A stretch of DNA of 64,000 nucleotides from Lantana camara. Lineage: Eukaryota > Streptophyta > Magnoliopsida > Lamiales > Verbenaceae. Positions 20,937 through 32,961 of the stretch are shown here, piece by piece (the stretch's first letter is position 1; each line of letters begins with the position of its first letter). The position numbers and the translations under genes were made by a program. The notes under the pieces are model-generated. The model searched no databases, was not told the DNA's origin, and saw nothing but the letters and a program-made list of their open reading frames with translations. The stretch covers positions 40,840,501-40,904,500 of the forward strand of contig CM074865.1 in NCBI GenBank assembly GCA_037501455.1, written 5' to 3'.

Positions 20937-22350
20937 ATTGTAAGGTTTTACTACAGTTAAAAACCAATCGTGCAAGTGTACACTAACATAAGCGTAGCAC
21001 AATAGGATCGAACCCATAGGGAAGGGAAATCAATAACTACTCTCTATCCTTCTCTAATCTAAAGACCAAACGAAAATCAATTGTTGTTTTTATCTATTAA
21101 TCTACTAAAAAAAAGATTAACAATTAACCAGAAGTAAATGCAAGTAATACTAAAACACACGGATTAACTAGGTAAACTAAACAGGTAGGGGAAAAGTAAT
21201 GAACCATACAATCAAGAGCTGATATGATACTCGTTTGACAAGTGTAATTCTACAACCTAGTCACTTATATTTGTATTACCCTCTCTCAAGGTGTAACCAA
21301 GTGCTTAATTAGTGTTCAATGTTGCTCTCGTAATCACCAATAGTTAATTAAACCATAGGAACAAGAGTAGTGTAATTCAGTATTTCTAGCGGCTCGGCAT
21401 GGAATAAGATTATTGTTGTATAAGCTACGACCTATAGGCAATTACCATCACTCTTTCGACCTATAGGCAATTATGACATATACTAAGGGTGATCAGGCCA
21501 TCGCAAGTCAATTCAAACCTGTTTTCAAACTAAGAATTAACACAAGTTATTCAAGCATCTTATCAAACATCTATCATCATCACTCCTCCTAGCCCTAGAG
21601 AATTAGCTACTCATAATTAAAATAAAACTCCTAAAACTAAAGGAAATTGCATTAAAATAATTCATAGTCATCAAATCTAAACAAAGGTTCAATAACAAAA
21701 GCATAAACATTCAGTAATATCTAAAAACGAATCTAACATACGAAAACTAATCAAAACTAAACTTAAAGGAATTAGTTTGTAAATTAAAGCAACAATAAAA
21801 CCAAAGATCGCTCTAAGAATTCAATCCTATCGTCTTCTCGAATCCTCTGGAAAATCTCTGAAACTTCTTGTTTTCTCTCCAAAACCCTAGGTCTTGCCCT
21901 GGAAGAAAAACTCTCCCAAAAAGACTCCAAAAATGCATTAATATAGCAGCCCAAAGAATTCTCTCGCCGCCCTAGGTAACGGGTGTTACCTCTCCATGTA
22001 CAATTGTTGTTAACGCCCGTTACTGCTTGAAATCGCCATAACGTTTTTATTAGTGGTAACGTGCGTTACCACTTTCCTTCTGCACAGGGGTAAAGGGCGT
22101 TACCCCTCTTCTCTCGCCAAAAGCTCCACTACTGTGGCTAGTAACGGGGGTTACTAACTTTGTACTCCTAAGTGGTAATGGGAGTTACCACATTTTCTTC
22201 CAAAAATGTGTGAAATTGCTTTGCTTCACCGTTTCTCAACTACTACTCTAAAATCACCTAAACGGAGCAAAATAAACACATAAACGCATCAAAAGGCACC
22301 AAAAATATGATCTAATTACGCTCAAACCCATGCAATTTCTACACACAACA
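20937..22350 (-). repeat. Tat-1 5' LTR (1,414 bp)
   Basis: Aligns end to end with 14351-15810. The inner end reads TATTGT where the other LTR has TGTTGT. A ~39-bp block present near 14840-14890 is absent here. It carries the second six-copy palindrome array. Confidence 0.92.
21975..22189. repeat. Paired palindrome array, Tat-1 right LTR
   Basis: 16-mers start at 21975, 22009, 22055, 22089, 22140 and 22174, spaced 34, 46, 34, 51, 34, exactly as in the left LTR. Most differences from the left array fall in the central four bases or at CpG sites; the arms are nearly unchanged. Confidence 0.9.
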
Positions 22351-22594
22351 ACTCCCACGTTTTGTCGGACTCATTGACTTGGAGAAGTTTCTAATCCTCA
22401 CCTATGGAGTTAAGAACTTGTTTCATGTGTCGTTCCTATAACGACAAAGTTCTTAACGGCCTCATCGGATTAGGGGAGTTCAGCACATGCAGAACAAAGT
22501 CAACCCAAACAGACATAAATAAGCACATAAAGAAGTGATTGCCTATGAACAAAATCATCTCGTTTATTATTCGAAGACTGTTTGTGATTTTACA
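22351..22594 (-). mobile_element. Copia-C 3' LTR, right part (first bases deleted)
   Basis: Continues the LTR interrupted at 14350, matching 36136-36350. The terminal ~60 bp, including the TGTTAGGAACAGTG start, are gone. LTR sequence ('tttgtgattttaca') runs directly into RNase H coding sequence near 22594, so a deletion removed the end of pol, the purine tract and the LTR tip. Confidence 0.82.
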
Positions 22595-24853
22595 TAGCAT
22601 CGCATACATTATGCTCCAACTGAATGTGAAACCCATGGGTTGGTCCATGTAAATGTCTTTGTCAATGTCTCCATTGAGAAAGACAGTTTTCACATCCATT
22701 TGCCATATCTCATAGTTATAATATGCTGCAATGGCAAGCAAGATCCGAATGGAGTATTGCATTCCAACCGGTGAGAAGGTTTCATCAAAGTCTACACCTG
22801 GTCTTTGAGTATAACCCTTAGCAACTAATCTTGCTTTAAAGGCTGCCACGCTTCCATCTACTCCAAACTTGCGCTTATATATCTATTTACACCATATGGG
22901 CCTGATCCCATCAGGTGGATCAAACAAGGTCCAAACTTGATTAGAGTACATGGAATCCATTTTGGATTTTATTGCTTCTTTCTACTATTCAGAGTCCGAA
23001 TCTAACAGTGCCTCCTGATAAGTTAATGGATCATTATCCATTTGAGATGTTTGGTGGAGAAAACCATACCATCTCTCTGATTGGCTAGGAATGCATTCAG
23101 AACATCTTATTTGAGGAGGATTTTCGTATGTATCACTCTCTTGGATTGGCTGAGGCACGTTTTTTTCCAAACTTGGCGTGGGACCTTGGTCTCGAACCTC
23201 TTCGAGTTCTGCGATCTTGCCTTTCTTTTCTTTAAGGAATGACTCCTCATGAAAGGTAGCATTTCTTTACACAAAGACCGTTTGTTCTAGAGGATCGTAG
23301 AAATAATATCCTATTAACTCTTTAGGATATCCTAAGAAGTTATATAAGCTTGATCTGGCTTCAAGCTTATCTCCCACTGTCCTCTTCACATAAGTAGGAC
23401 AACCCTAAATTCTTAAGTAAGAATAATTAGGGATTTTGCCAAACCACATCTCAAATGGGGTTTTGGGTACAGATTTGGAGGGAACAAGATTTAGAATCTT
23501 AACTGTTGATTCTAGGGCATAACCCCAGAATGAAGGTGGCAATTCAGTGAAACTCATCATGGAACGAACCATATCAAGTAAGGTTCTGTTCCTTCTCTCC
23601 GAAACTCCATTTAATTGAGGAGTTCCTGGAGGAGTCCACTGAGAGATAATTCCATTATCTTTGAGATGACTAAGGAATTCGTCACTTAGATATTCGCCAC
23701 CTCGATCAGATCGAAGAGCCTTAATCTTGTGACTGGTTTGGTTCTCAACCTCCTTTTGAAATCCAAGAATTTCCCAAAGGCTTCGGATTTATACTTCATT
23801 AAGTACACATAACCAAAACGACTAAAGTCGTCTATGAAGGTTATGAAATACTGATGATTGTTTCTCGTGCTTACACTAAGTGGTCCACAAACATCAGTAT
23901 GGATTAAATCCAATACTTTAGTGGCACGTTCCACTTTACCATTAAAGGGAGTTTTGGCCATTTTTCCTTTAAGACATGATTCATAATGAGTTTACTCTTT
24001 AAGTTCATTATCGTAGAATGATCCTAAATTAGTTAACTTAACAATCTTGTCTTTGAAAATGTGGCCTAAACGTGCGTGCCATAAAGAAGCCGAGATCTTG
24101 TCATCTCTTTTGCATTTGTTTAATTGTTGTATATTTAGAATATTAGTGTCATTAGTTGTGTAAAGTCCATTAGACAATGTACCAAGTAAAACAAAAGTTT
24201 TATTCTTCTTAAGATAAAAGTTTGCATTTCAGGAGAAAGTCTCATATCCTTCACAATCCAATATTGGAATGGAAATTTTATTACGAATAATAGAAGGTAC
24301 ATAAAGGACTTTGCTCAAAACTAAAGTAAAGACACCTAAATCTAATCTACACGTCCCAATGGCTTGAGCTCGAACGCTTGATCCATTCCGAACCTTCAAG
24401 ACGCATTCTCCTTCTTCGAGCTGCCGAACCTCATTTAGCATCTGTACATCATTACAGATATGAGCTCCACAGATGGTATCAAGTACCCAAGAATTAGAAT
24501 CAATAGATAGATTTACTTCAACAATAAACACACCTTCTTTTAGAGTATCCTTGTACTCTTGGCAGTTCCTCTTCCAATGCCCTTTCTTGACACAATGGTA
24601 GTAAACGTCCTCTCTCTGATCCTTTTTCTTCTTGGCCTTTCTCTTTTTAACCCCTCCTTCGGGTTTAAGAGATCCCTTCTTCTTGGGAACATTCTTCCCT
24701 TTGCCTTTAGAAGGCCTAGAAGAGGAAGTGACCATCATCACTTTGTGATCCTTCTTGATTGTGTCTTCAGCAGTTACGAATTGACTAATCAGCTTAGCTA
24801 CACTAGCATGAGGATGATTCATGTTGAAGTTTAAAACGAAAGGATTAAATGAA
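22595..24853 (-). pseudogene. Copia-C pol remnant (protease to RT)
   Basis: Read leftward: zinc knuckle and protease (24700-24240, active-site region DTICGAHIC), integrase HHCC region (ISASLWHARLGHI, about 24110-24050, then a stop), integrase core (HTDVCGPLSVS, 23930-23890, frameshifted after KFLDF), then the RT N-terminal half ([24 protein letters not shown], about 22840-22640). RT is then joined abruptly to a short RNase H-side piece (SIMYAMLC) and at once to LTR sequence. Two deletions therefore removed the RT catalytic YVDD and nearly all of RNase H. Dead copy. Confidence 0.85.
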
Positions 24854-25262
24854 TGTAGCACCCCAGAGCGCAGAGCACTACATCCCCCGCACCATAGCCG
24901 GACACGTTGAACGAAATGGAAACTCCTCACACGCACCAAGCTACGACGAACGGGTGACAAATAAAATCACACCTAGGCTAGGCGGTCTAGACCCTAAATC
25001 AGAGTGCGCGAAAATAAACAAATACACGTGCGGAAGAACCAGGATTCATACATACAAATATTCATGCTCGAAAATTAATAAAATATACCATAATGAAGCG
25101 AGTTAGGTTAGAAAAATATACTAAATTCCAAATTTGAAGTCTTATACATGTTTTGAAAATTCAAAGGTACAAAATTAACTAAAACAATGAATGAAACTCG
25201 CTAAACGACCCAAAACTCGAAAGAAACGACCGTCGCCTACCACGAACAACCTCCACGAGAAC

Positions 25263-27535
25263 CTGCAACTCAAAGAACAAAAGGGAAAAAGAAAACAACG
25301 AGGAGGGCTCAGTCCTAATGACTGGTGAGGGGGCTAACACACGCACACTTACATAAACGTAAAAGCATAGCATATTCAAATTTAAAAGTTTATGAACCGG
25401 GCCTGGTTTTTACATTCTAAAACATTTTAGCCCGTGATAATAAATATTTAAAAGATTTTAGGGAAAAAACCCCAAAATAACCCAGTTTTAGCAATTATAC
25501 AAGTCCGTTCCCTTTTCACGAACAACAAACATAATCAAAATCCAAAGACTAGGGGAGAACGAGTTCACATCCTTCTAACTGCTTTCAAAGTATAAACGAA
25601 ATCAAAATAAGGCAAAGCTCATAAAAAATCCAACCTTTCACCGTTTGGGGATGAGTTAACGTTCACTCAACCCCGTTCTCCCGTCAAAATATGTGAGTCG
25701 GCGGATCCTACCCGCTCCCCGACGGGTGTTAACCGCCGGTGTTTGAGAATCCTCCTTCCCCTTGAACTCCCAAGGATGGGCGAGTTTCCCTACACTAAAA
25801 TTGGGGTTGTGTTGATGAGAGAGCTCGACGACCCCATGGTCGACCCGAGAATAACATACCACTTCCCCGGGCCCATTTCTTAATTCAAAGTTCATAGTTT
25901 TAATAATTTCGAAATTTCTGAATTTTTCGACTTCTAATTCAAAGTCGTATTTCTCGCTATTTCCAAAACGTTCACACATACCAACCCTTTTCAAATCAAA
26001 TAAACATAAAATAGGTTACGTATATATATAAAAGCGTTTTTCAAATATTTCATAGCAAAAGGGGCAAATCCCACAAAATACTAATCAACCACGTATTTAC
26101 ATAATTATATATATACGTATATCACATGCAGGCTTAAAAATACATGTAGAGTTGTAGGTCATTTAACTAAAAAGGAAGAAAACCTCACCTTGTCGACCAC
26201 AACAGACGCAACGAACTAAAACACTTCTAAAACACCTCCTCATCGACCACGAAACGGACCTAAAGAGAAAACAAAGGAAAAGGGACATACTCAGACTCAA
26301 TATGAACCACTTAAACACTCGGCATATGCATATGAATGCAAATAATGCATAGGAAATACAATGAGAGATCATTTAACGCATGTAGATTCACAACACGTAT
26401 TAAATTCCATAATTTACGTTAAATGTCTTCATGAATTTCATATAACACACATATCATGCCATATATTAAATTAACTACGCATGCAAGTCATTGAAGGATC
26501 AAGGAATTGCCATGCAAAACAATTAAACGTCACATAGGTTCATGCATGAACATTTAAGCCCATATGAAGCAGATAGGCTTTTATTTCACGTTAAACGAAT
26601 TCATATACTTCATACAACAAGCTTAACACATTAAATAGCATGTATACAATTCATACATATCATAAAAGGAATAAATAGATATCATACAAATCAAATAAAT
26701 GTAACATTCTTGTATGCATGAATTTATAAGACATATAGAGCATGTCAGGCCATTTATTTCATGCAAGAGCATCGAATTCACGTAATAAATCCACAAGTAA
26801 TCACATAACACATAATATAGAAATTATCCATGCATATAAGATAAGAAAGAAGCAAGAAAAACAAGGAAAACACAAACGAAAATGAAAATGGAAAGCACAC
26901 AACAACACAGATCAAAACCAGGGGAAAAACAAGTCGCGGGGGCGACCAAAAACAAGCCAAAAAGGGTCGCGGTCGCGACCAACCTCAGTAGTAGCCTCCA
27001 GCACTGTAGCAGGTCAAAACTTGGCCAAAATCTGGTCGCGGGCGCGACCAGATTCTTTCTTCCCCCGGTCGCGGGTGTGACCTCTGGCGACAGCAGCAAC
27101 AGATGCAAAAACAACAACAAAACTCGGCTAAAACCCACTCTAGCTCAAGACAACAAGTAAGGGAAGGAATATTCAGCAAATATACAACAAATATATGCCA
27201 AAAATCATGCTAAAATCGAACCAAAATGCATGGAAATGGAGAAGGGGATCAAGTATTCACATATTCTTACAAAACCCAAAATTCTTGAATCAAACTCTCA
27301 TGAATCCTACGCTAGCATGCAAATTCGGCCCATACAAGTACTAAAGGATGTCTAAGGTTCAATTATCATGCATCAAATTCAAAGAAAGCTCAAGAATTCA
27401 AGCAAATTCATCAACTAAGGTTCTAAACCTTACTATTCACATGAATGTCCGAAGCATGCTCAAATGATCATGTAATTCAGGAAAAATGGACTTAAAAGAA
27501 AGAAGATAAGATGTAGGACATAATTCCGGACTTAC
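25263..27535 (-). other. Candidate LTR intron in LTR-3
   Basis: Minus-strand donor GAAAG|GTAAGT at 27535 and acceptor TTGCAG|GTT at 25263 enclose 2,273 nt. Positions and flanking sequence parallel the other Tekay-like LTRs. The palindrome array starts about 450 nt after the donor. Inferred from sequence only. Confidence 0.45.
26932..27082. repeat. Paired palindrome array in LTR-3 (GGTCGC..GCGACC)
   Basis: Four 16-mers start at 26932, 26965, 27034 and 27067, spaced 33, 69, 33. The third extends to perfect 10-bp arms (TCTGGTCGCG/CGCGACCAGA, 27031-27052). Cores are GGGG, GGTC and GGGC types. Confidence 0.88.
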
Positions 27536-28285
27536 CTTTCAAATATGAGCCGAATTGGGTGAGAAACGAGCTTGGAAATCGAAAATGGCCAAGTGCTTCC
27601 TTCTCTCTTCTTCCTCTCGGTTTCCAGCTACTTTTTCCCTTTCTCTCTTACCTTGGACGAAATTAGGGGTATAGAGAGTGAAAGAGGGCTGAGTTATGAG
27701 GATGTGGGACCAAGTAGGGGTTGATTTGGTCAAAGATAGCTCAAGTTATGGCCAAAATAGTAAAATGTAGCGAAGCTGTCACATGAGACTCAAAACGGAT
27801 GAAATATGGGGGATCAAACGAGGTTAGAAAAATACAAGGTTGGGTTCTCTATCATCCATTCTTTGTAGTGAGTCCGACGCTTCTTTCAGAATTCAAATCC
27901 GAATTCCCGAGCTCAAGTTACGCCCTTCAGAACCCAAGGTCCGCTAAGCGAGTTAGGCCCTCGAATCCCTTAACAAATAAAATGGTTTATGAACCGTATT
28001 AAACGAACTCAAAAACAATGAACGAGCACTTCAACAAATTCTTATAACACGTAATTCATGTGTAACATGTTGTCATGTAATGAGGAGCAAATACGGGAAC
28101 ATACGGATCAAGAAAGAGATCAAACGGGGGAAAACGTTTAAATACGCAACAATTAATACAAATAAATATTCAAATAAGCACTTAAGCAATTAATTAAACA
28201 TTTAAAGGCATAAATAAATAATTAAATGCGCACGTAACACTCTCGCTAAGGCGTACTTGTACATTTGGACAAGCGGGATGTTACC

Positions 28286-28787
28286 ATGATGGTGGAAAAG
28301 ACGCGAGCAACAAGTCCACAGTGAGTTCTTCACCCAGTGGCATTTCCATGAAGGTCAGTTTCTCGTTCAAAGCAAGAAACTTTAGACCGTGCTCATGGAC
28401 ACTTATACCTTCTTTTATTCTGAGATGAAAGAGCTTCTTAGAGGTTTTGTACCTTAGAACACGCTCTTTGGGGCCGTACAATTGCTCGAGATGGTCATAA
28501 ATCTCCCGAGCGTTATCCATAGACTCATGTTGCCTTTGCATATCCGGAGACATGTTGGCCAACACGAGGCAACGGGCTTGAAGATTGTCTTCAGACCATT
28601 TCGCGATCGCCTCTATTTAGGCCCGAGTCGGAGCCTCACCTTCAGCGACAGGCTCTTCCTCGAAGAGAACATATCTTCTCTTTTCAGAATTTAAAGCTAT
28701 CTTTAGATTCCGAAGCCAATCAGAGTAATTGGGCCCCGTCAACTTGTTTGATTCGAGGATGGATACCAAAGGGTTTTTGGTTGCCAT
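28286..28787 (-). pseudogene. gag: Copia-C gag, N-terminal part
   Basis: Start ATG at 28787 on the minus strand (MATKNPLVSIL...). The copia gag domain is recognisable but interrupted by a TAA near 28615-28617. It is then cut by LTR-3 within the LLASFPPS|FNPF region, and the rest continues left of 24854. A single ancestral frame is shared with Copia-A and Copia-B. Confidence 0.85.
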
Positions 28788-29298
28788 TTCAGAATGTAGA
28801 GAATCACAGAACTACAACCTAAATGGAAAAAGAGAGAAATCATGAGCATGCTGAATAATAACGATTACATATTATCAAGGTCTTTTGAAATATGTTCTCC
28901 CACTATTTTTAAAAAGTCTATAAATCCCAAACGACTTTAGAAGAAACTTATTTTCTCAATGGGTACTAGGACCCCAAGCATTCTTAGTTTTGGACCCACG
29001 ACTCGTGAGACATCCAAAGTTTAAGAATCTTTATGTAGGTACGAATTACCGATTCCATCTCCATGGAATTCCTAGTAATATTTTTGCATCACTAATCTTT
29101 CGATCATGGACCCACGACTCGTGAGACATCCATATCTACTTTAGTATTGAGCAGGACCCATCAATCATAAGATCTCAACCAAACTTAGTCCGGAATGACC
29201 CACGACTCGTGAGACATTGCCCATTCTAAAAAGGTCGAGAAATATTAATTATTTAAAATAATTAATCAGGAAACTAAGAGTTAATAAGCTACACTAAT
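28788..29298 (-). other. Copia-C leader, gag-proximal part
   Basis: Non-coding leader with the acceptor-like ccatttag|g (minus, near 28819) and three hairpin motifs (28997-29007, 29113-29123, 29201-29211). Homologous to 2030-2985 of Copia-A without the MITE. It ends at the target duplication ctaat (29294-29298) of LTR-4. Confidence 0.8.
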
Positions 29299-29753
29299 TG
29301 TAGCAACCCGCACGTGAGGCACCACATCCCCCGCACTACGGTCCAACCTGAGCAACGAAATGGAGAGTCCACACCCGGATCAAATCGTAGCGAACGGGAG
29401 AGAAACAAAACAAACACCTAAGCTAGGAGGAACGTAGACCCTGTCAAGCAAAACCAACCAACAAAGCAGAGTACAGCGGAAGACTAAAGATCAAACACAT
29501 GCATTGCCCACGGGCCTGCAGAAATTAAACACACGGCTCGCAAACAGACTTGGGCTCCTCAGGCCTCTTTTAAACAAATTACAAAACCCAACAAGGGTAA
29601 TTCAAATAACAATAGCACAAGCATACGTATACAAATCTTACATATTGATCCGAATTCAAATAATGCAAATGCAAATGCAGACTCAACTAACTCAGACCGA
29701 CCAACTCAAAAGACTTGACTCAACTCCGCCTAGCTCCAAACTCCAAAGCAGAC

Positions 29754-32079
29754 CTGCACACTAAAAGATTGGGGAGGGAGAGGGTCAGTTTACAACTCGA
29801 CTGAGTGAGGGGGATAACGCACAACAACACATATATACCTATAGAGCAAAGCACATATCAAACAAAAGACTATGAACCGGGGATAGGGTTTTACATACCA
29901 AAGCCATTTTCCAAAAGAACACATATTTATACATATATTCATAAACTCTTAAGTGTGAAAACTCATAAGGATTCATAGATTCAAAAACGCATATGGATTC
30001 ATATAAAACTCATAGGGATTCAAATAGATTCAGACCGATTCATAACTTAGCGTAGAAATCTCATATTGAAAACAAACTCTCCTATCCCGTTTCATAATCA
30101 ACATAAAAAAAGAATTCAAATACCCGGCGAGTACGGGTCACCAACCTTACTCCTTAATCAAAAGACTCAAAAGATTCGAAAGGAAGCATAAACTCATAAA
30201 ATTCGTAGGATTCATAGATTCATAGATTCAAATTCCCGTATTCCAACCTTCTTCGGAAGTCTGCACGCGGGTTACGGGCCCACATCATGTAACTCAATAT
30301 ACGTGGGGGTCGCGATCCCTCAACGTACGTTCTCCGACTTCAGCCGAAGCTCAAAGCACAACGCCTTCTCCATCTCCCTTAGAGTCGTGCGTAGGTACTT
30401 CAAAGGAGCGTGTGCACAGGGGTGATAACCGACGGCCCAACAGTCGCACCGGGCGTCCTTTACCCACACCTCTGGGGCCCAGGGATTCAAATAGATTCAA
30501 ATGGATTCGTAGATTCAAATAGATTCATATGAAACATACCTAACTCACGAAACCTAGAAACATACAATTCATACATAAGAAACATACCTTACCGTGCAAC
30601 TTGGCATGAGCTATACACGTACCTCTCCGTGTCATCCTAATCCGTAGCTAGCATGAAGACACACGGTTTGGAGCATAGCCTCGTTGCAAAACCATTTTAA
30701 GCTTATATACGCCCATACGTATAATTTCAGACGGGATTCATATCAAACCAAATTCACAAGATTCATAACATATCATAAGACACATATTTAATATACATAT
30801 AGTATATATTCGCATGCAGGCTTGAAAACGAGCATATAGGGTTGTAAGTCGCATTAACTGAAAGAAACAAACCTAAACCTCACCTTATACAGAAGAAACC
30901 AAAACCGGACAAATGATTCACCCCGGAATCAGAACGGACCACGAAACACCACCCCAGGTGCACCTGAACCAACTGAAGACAAAACACAAAGCTTAGACTC
31001 CAAATGAACCACATTGACTCACGGCTTATGTTTACGCATTTAAAGAATGCAAGTAGGTAGGCAAAGTTCATATACAAATCAAATTCATGCACACTTATGC
31101 GTCTCACAATGTAATGAAGTCATAATCATGCTTAGGAAACACTCAAGTATCCAATTAATCAAATCAAGAGCAAACAAGGTGTGCATGAACGCATACTAAC
31201 CAATTCATGCATAAATAGAAGAAATATCAACACATAAACATGTTATAACAAGTTAGGAACAAGCTCGGGGTCGGAAAGGTACAAGAAAAGTGTAAGAAGA
31301 ACACGAAAAGTGGTTTTCAGCGAAATTGGGAAAAAGCTGGAAATTTTCCAAAATGCATAGGTTGTAGGAAAACTAAAATATATTAAGTTTGAGAAATGGG
31401 AATTAAGTTTTATTTCTTGGGTATAAAACTAGACAAATAGACCTTTAAAATGGTATATGGCTAGAATTCTAGTTCAAAGTGAGGAGGAAATGGCGTAGGC
31501 TCGAAGTTGGGTGATCGCAGAGTTTTAGGAAAATGGCGACACCAAAATGAATGGATTATATCTCACAAACTAGAAATGATATTCAGTTTATTCCAATTGG
31601 AGGTTGTTCTATACGTCAATAGGTTTCCAATGGTTCAAACATTAGGTTAATTGGAGCTCATATGAGGGAGAAACGGGTGTTTGAAAATTGAACTGAAAGC
31701 AGAAACGGGCGTGTGGAAGCTCTCGGGTGAAAACAAGGGATGCCCAAACGGGCGTTTGGGAAATGAACTGAGGCACGAAACGGGCGCTTGGATACCGTCT
31801 GTGAGAAAAATTCTTGAATAGTAACAATGGCAGAAATGGGAGCAAACCCCAAGCTCACACGAACCCATGCAACACCAAATCACACGAAATTCATACCACA
31901 AAGCATATATAACACGTAGGTCACATATTTACACACAAGAACTCCCGAAATGAGTCCAACCACCTAAAACCTGAACCTAGTACTATTCATCATCTTTCCT
32001 AAATTGACAATTAACACATATCCAAGGTTTGAAAGGGATATTAAATCGAAGCACGTAATGAAAGGGTCACAAATCTTAC
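29754..32079 (-). other. Candidate LTR intron in LTR-4
   Basis: Minus-strand donor TTAAG|GTAAGA at 32079 and acceptor GTGCAG|GTC at 29754, 2,326 nt. The palindrome array begins about 290 nt after the donor. Sequence-based inference. Confidence 0.45.
31669..31791. repeat. Paired palindrome array in LTR-4 (CCAAAC..GTTTGG)
   Basis: Four 16-mers start at 31669, 31701, 31744 and 31776, spaced 32, 43, 32. The third is perfect with 8-bp arms (CCCAAACG/CGTTTGGG, 31743-31760). The 16-bp spacers within the two pairs resemble each other (aattgaactgaaag and aaatgaactgaggc). Confidence 0.85.
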
Positions 32080-32781
32080 CTTAAGTCGTCGATCAGACGG
32101 TTGGATCTCACAAACTCGAGCTCGGAAGCTTTTTGGCCTAAAGGGGGAAGAAATCTTCTCTTCTCTCTTCCTTGTGTGTTTCACGTGAAAAGTGAGGGAG
32201 GAGGAAGGCTTGGCCCATTTTATTAGTCAAGAAATGGGTCGGGCAAAACGGTTAGGGTCAAACGGTATCCGGTCCAAACGTATCGGATTCTAAAACGATA
32301 GGGCTATCAAACGGCTTTAGAAAATTAATAGGTTAAATCCATTAAATCCGAATCATCAAAACGAATCAAATGGTGGGGTCCGAATTCGAATTCGAATTCC
32401 CGAGCTCAAATAGCCACGAGGGCCAAAACACCCTAATTAAAATTAGGTATCCTAATTTACAATTATTGGACACTTGAGTTCAAGTACAATTAATTAAATT
32501 CTAAAGCACACGTAATAAAATAAATCTCACGTTGACACATAAGCATGTTAATCACATAATTCACGTAAATTACCGAATTGAACTCACTCGTGACGCCGTA
32601 CGTGGAATGCTGAAAAGGCGGGGTGTCACACTAATTACCCCACGACTCGTGAGACAGTAATTAGTTTCACTTATTAAGTCCTAAATCCTATTGATGGAAT
32701 GCTAGGGATTTTATTACCGTGATAAAATACCTATTTATTCGAATTGCTCAATATTTAATAAGGGGATTTTTGAATTTCCAG

Positions 32782-32961
32782 AGAGTTGTCTGGAATGACC
32801 TCACCAACATATAATGTTATCCAAATTTTAATTGTCTTGTTTAATGCAGTTTCACATAAAGTTCATCACATAGAGTTCTCTGGAATGACTTCACCAACAT
32901 ATAATGTTATCCAAATTTTAGTTGTCTTGTTTAATGCAGTTTCACATAAAGTGCATCACAA
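32782..32961. repeat. 90-bp tandem duplication
   Basis: Units 32782-32871 and 32872-32961 differ at only a few positions. Each contains 'ctggaatgac', 'caccaacatataatg' and 'gcagtttcacataaag'. Copia-A lacks the duplication, so it arose in this copy or subfamily. Confidence 0.9.

Larger units (their letters stand above)
14351..22350 (-). mobile_element. Tat-1: non-autonomous Athila/Tat-type Ty3/gypsy element, 8,000 bp
   Basis: Complete element with TGTTGT...ACAACA ends, flanked by a perfect 5-bp duplication ACTCC (14346-14350, 22351-22355). LTRs are 14351-15810 and 20937-22350. On the minus strand the order is 5' LTR, tRNA-Asp-type primer site, gag, protease, then no reverse transcriptase or integrase, then an unrecognised ORF and a long 3' non-coding region. 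It inserted into the Copia-C 3' LTR. LTR differences are frequent (substitutions plus a ~39-bp deletion in the right LTR), so it is clearly older than Tekay-1. It would have needed a partner element for enzymes. Confidence 0.93.
24854..28285 (-). mobile_element. LTR-3: Tekay-like solo LTR (3.43 kb)
   Basis: Plus-strand ends are TGTAGCACCCC (24854) and gggatgttacc (28285); read on the minus strand it is TG...CA-like with one changed terminal base. It splits the Copia-C gag at a Pro-Pro-Ser|Phe-Asn position. Flanks are atgaa (24849-24853) and atgat (28286-28290), a 5-bp duplication with one mismatch. No internal coding region or second LTR, so it is a solo LTR. It carries a candidate intron (27535 down to 25263) and a palindrome array at 26932-27082. 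Confidence 0.85.
29299..32630 (-). mobile_element. LTR-4: Tekay-like solo LTR (3,332 bp)
   Basis: Plus-strand ends TGTAGCAACCCG (29299) and ggggtgtcaca (32630), flanked by a perfect 5-bp duplication ctaat at 29294-29298 and 32631-32635. It sits in the Copia-C leader between hairpins 3 and 4. There is no internal coding region, so it is a solo LTR. The 'cacatcccccgcacta' block near its left end is shared with LTR-3 and LTR-5. It carries a candidate intron and a palindrome array. Confidence 0.93.
28997..32651 (-). repeat. Four dispersed short hairpins in the Copia-C leader
   Basis: CACGACTCGTG at 28997, 29113, 29201 and 32641, each in a cccacgactcgtgagaca context. After removing LTR-4 and one target duplication the spacings are 116, 88 and 103, mirroring Copia-A (112, 88, 103 in reverse order). 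Unlike most Copia-A copies, all four here are perfect CACGA/TCGTG dyads. Confidence 0.85.
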
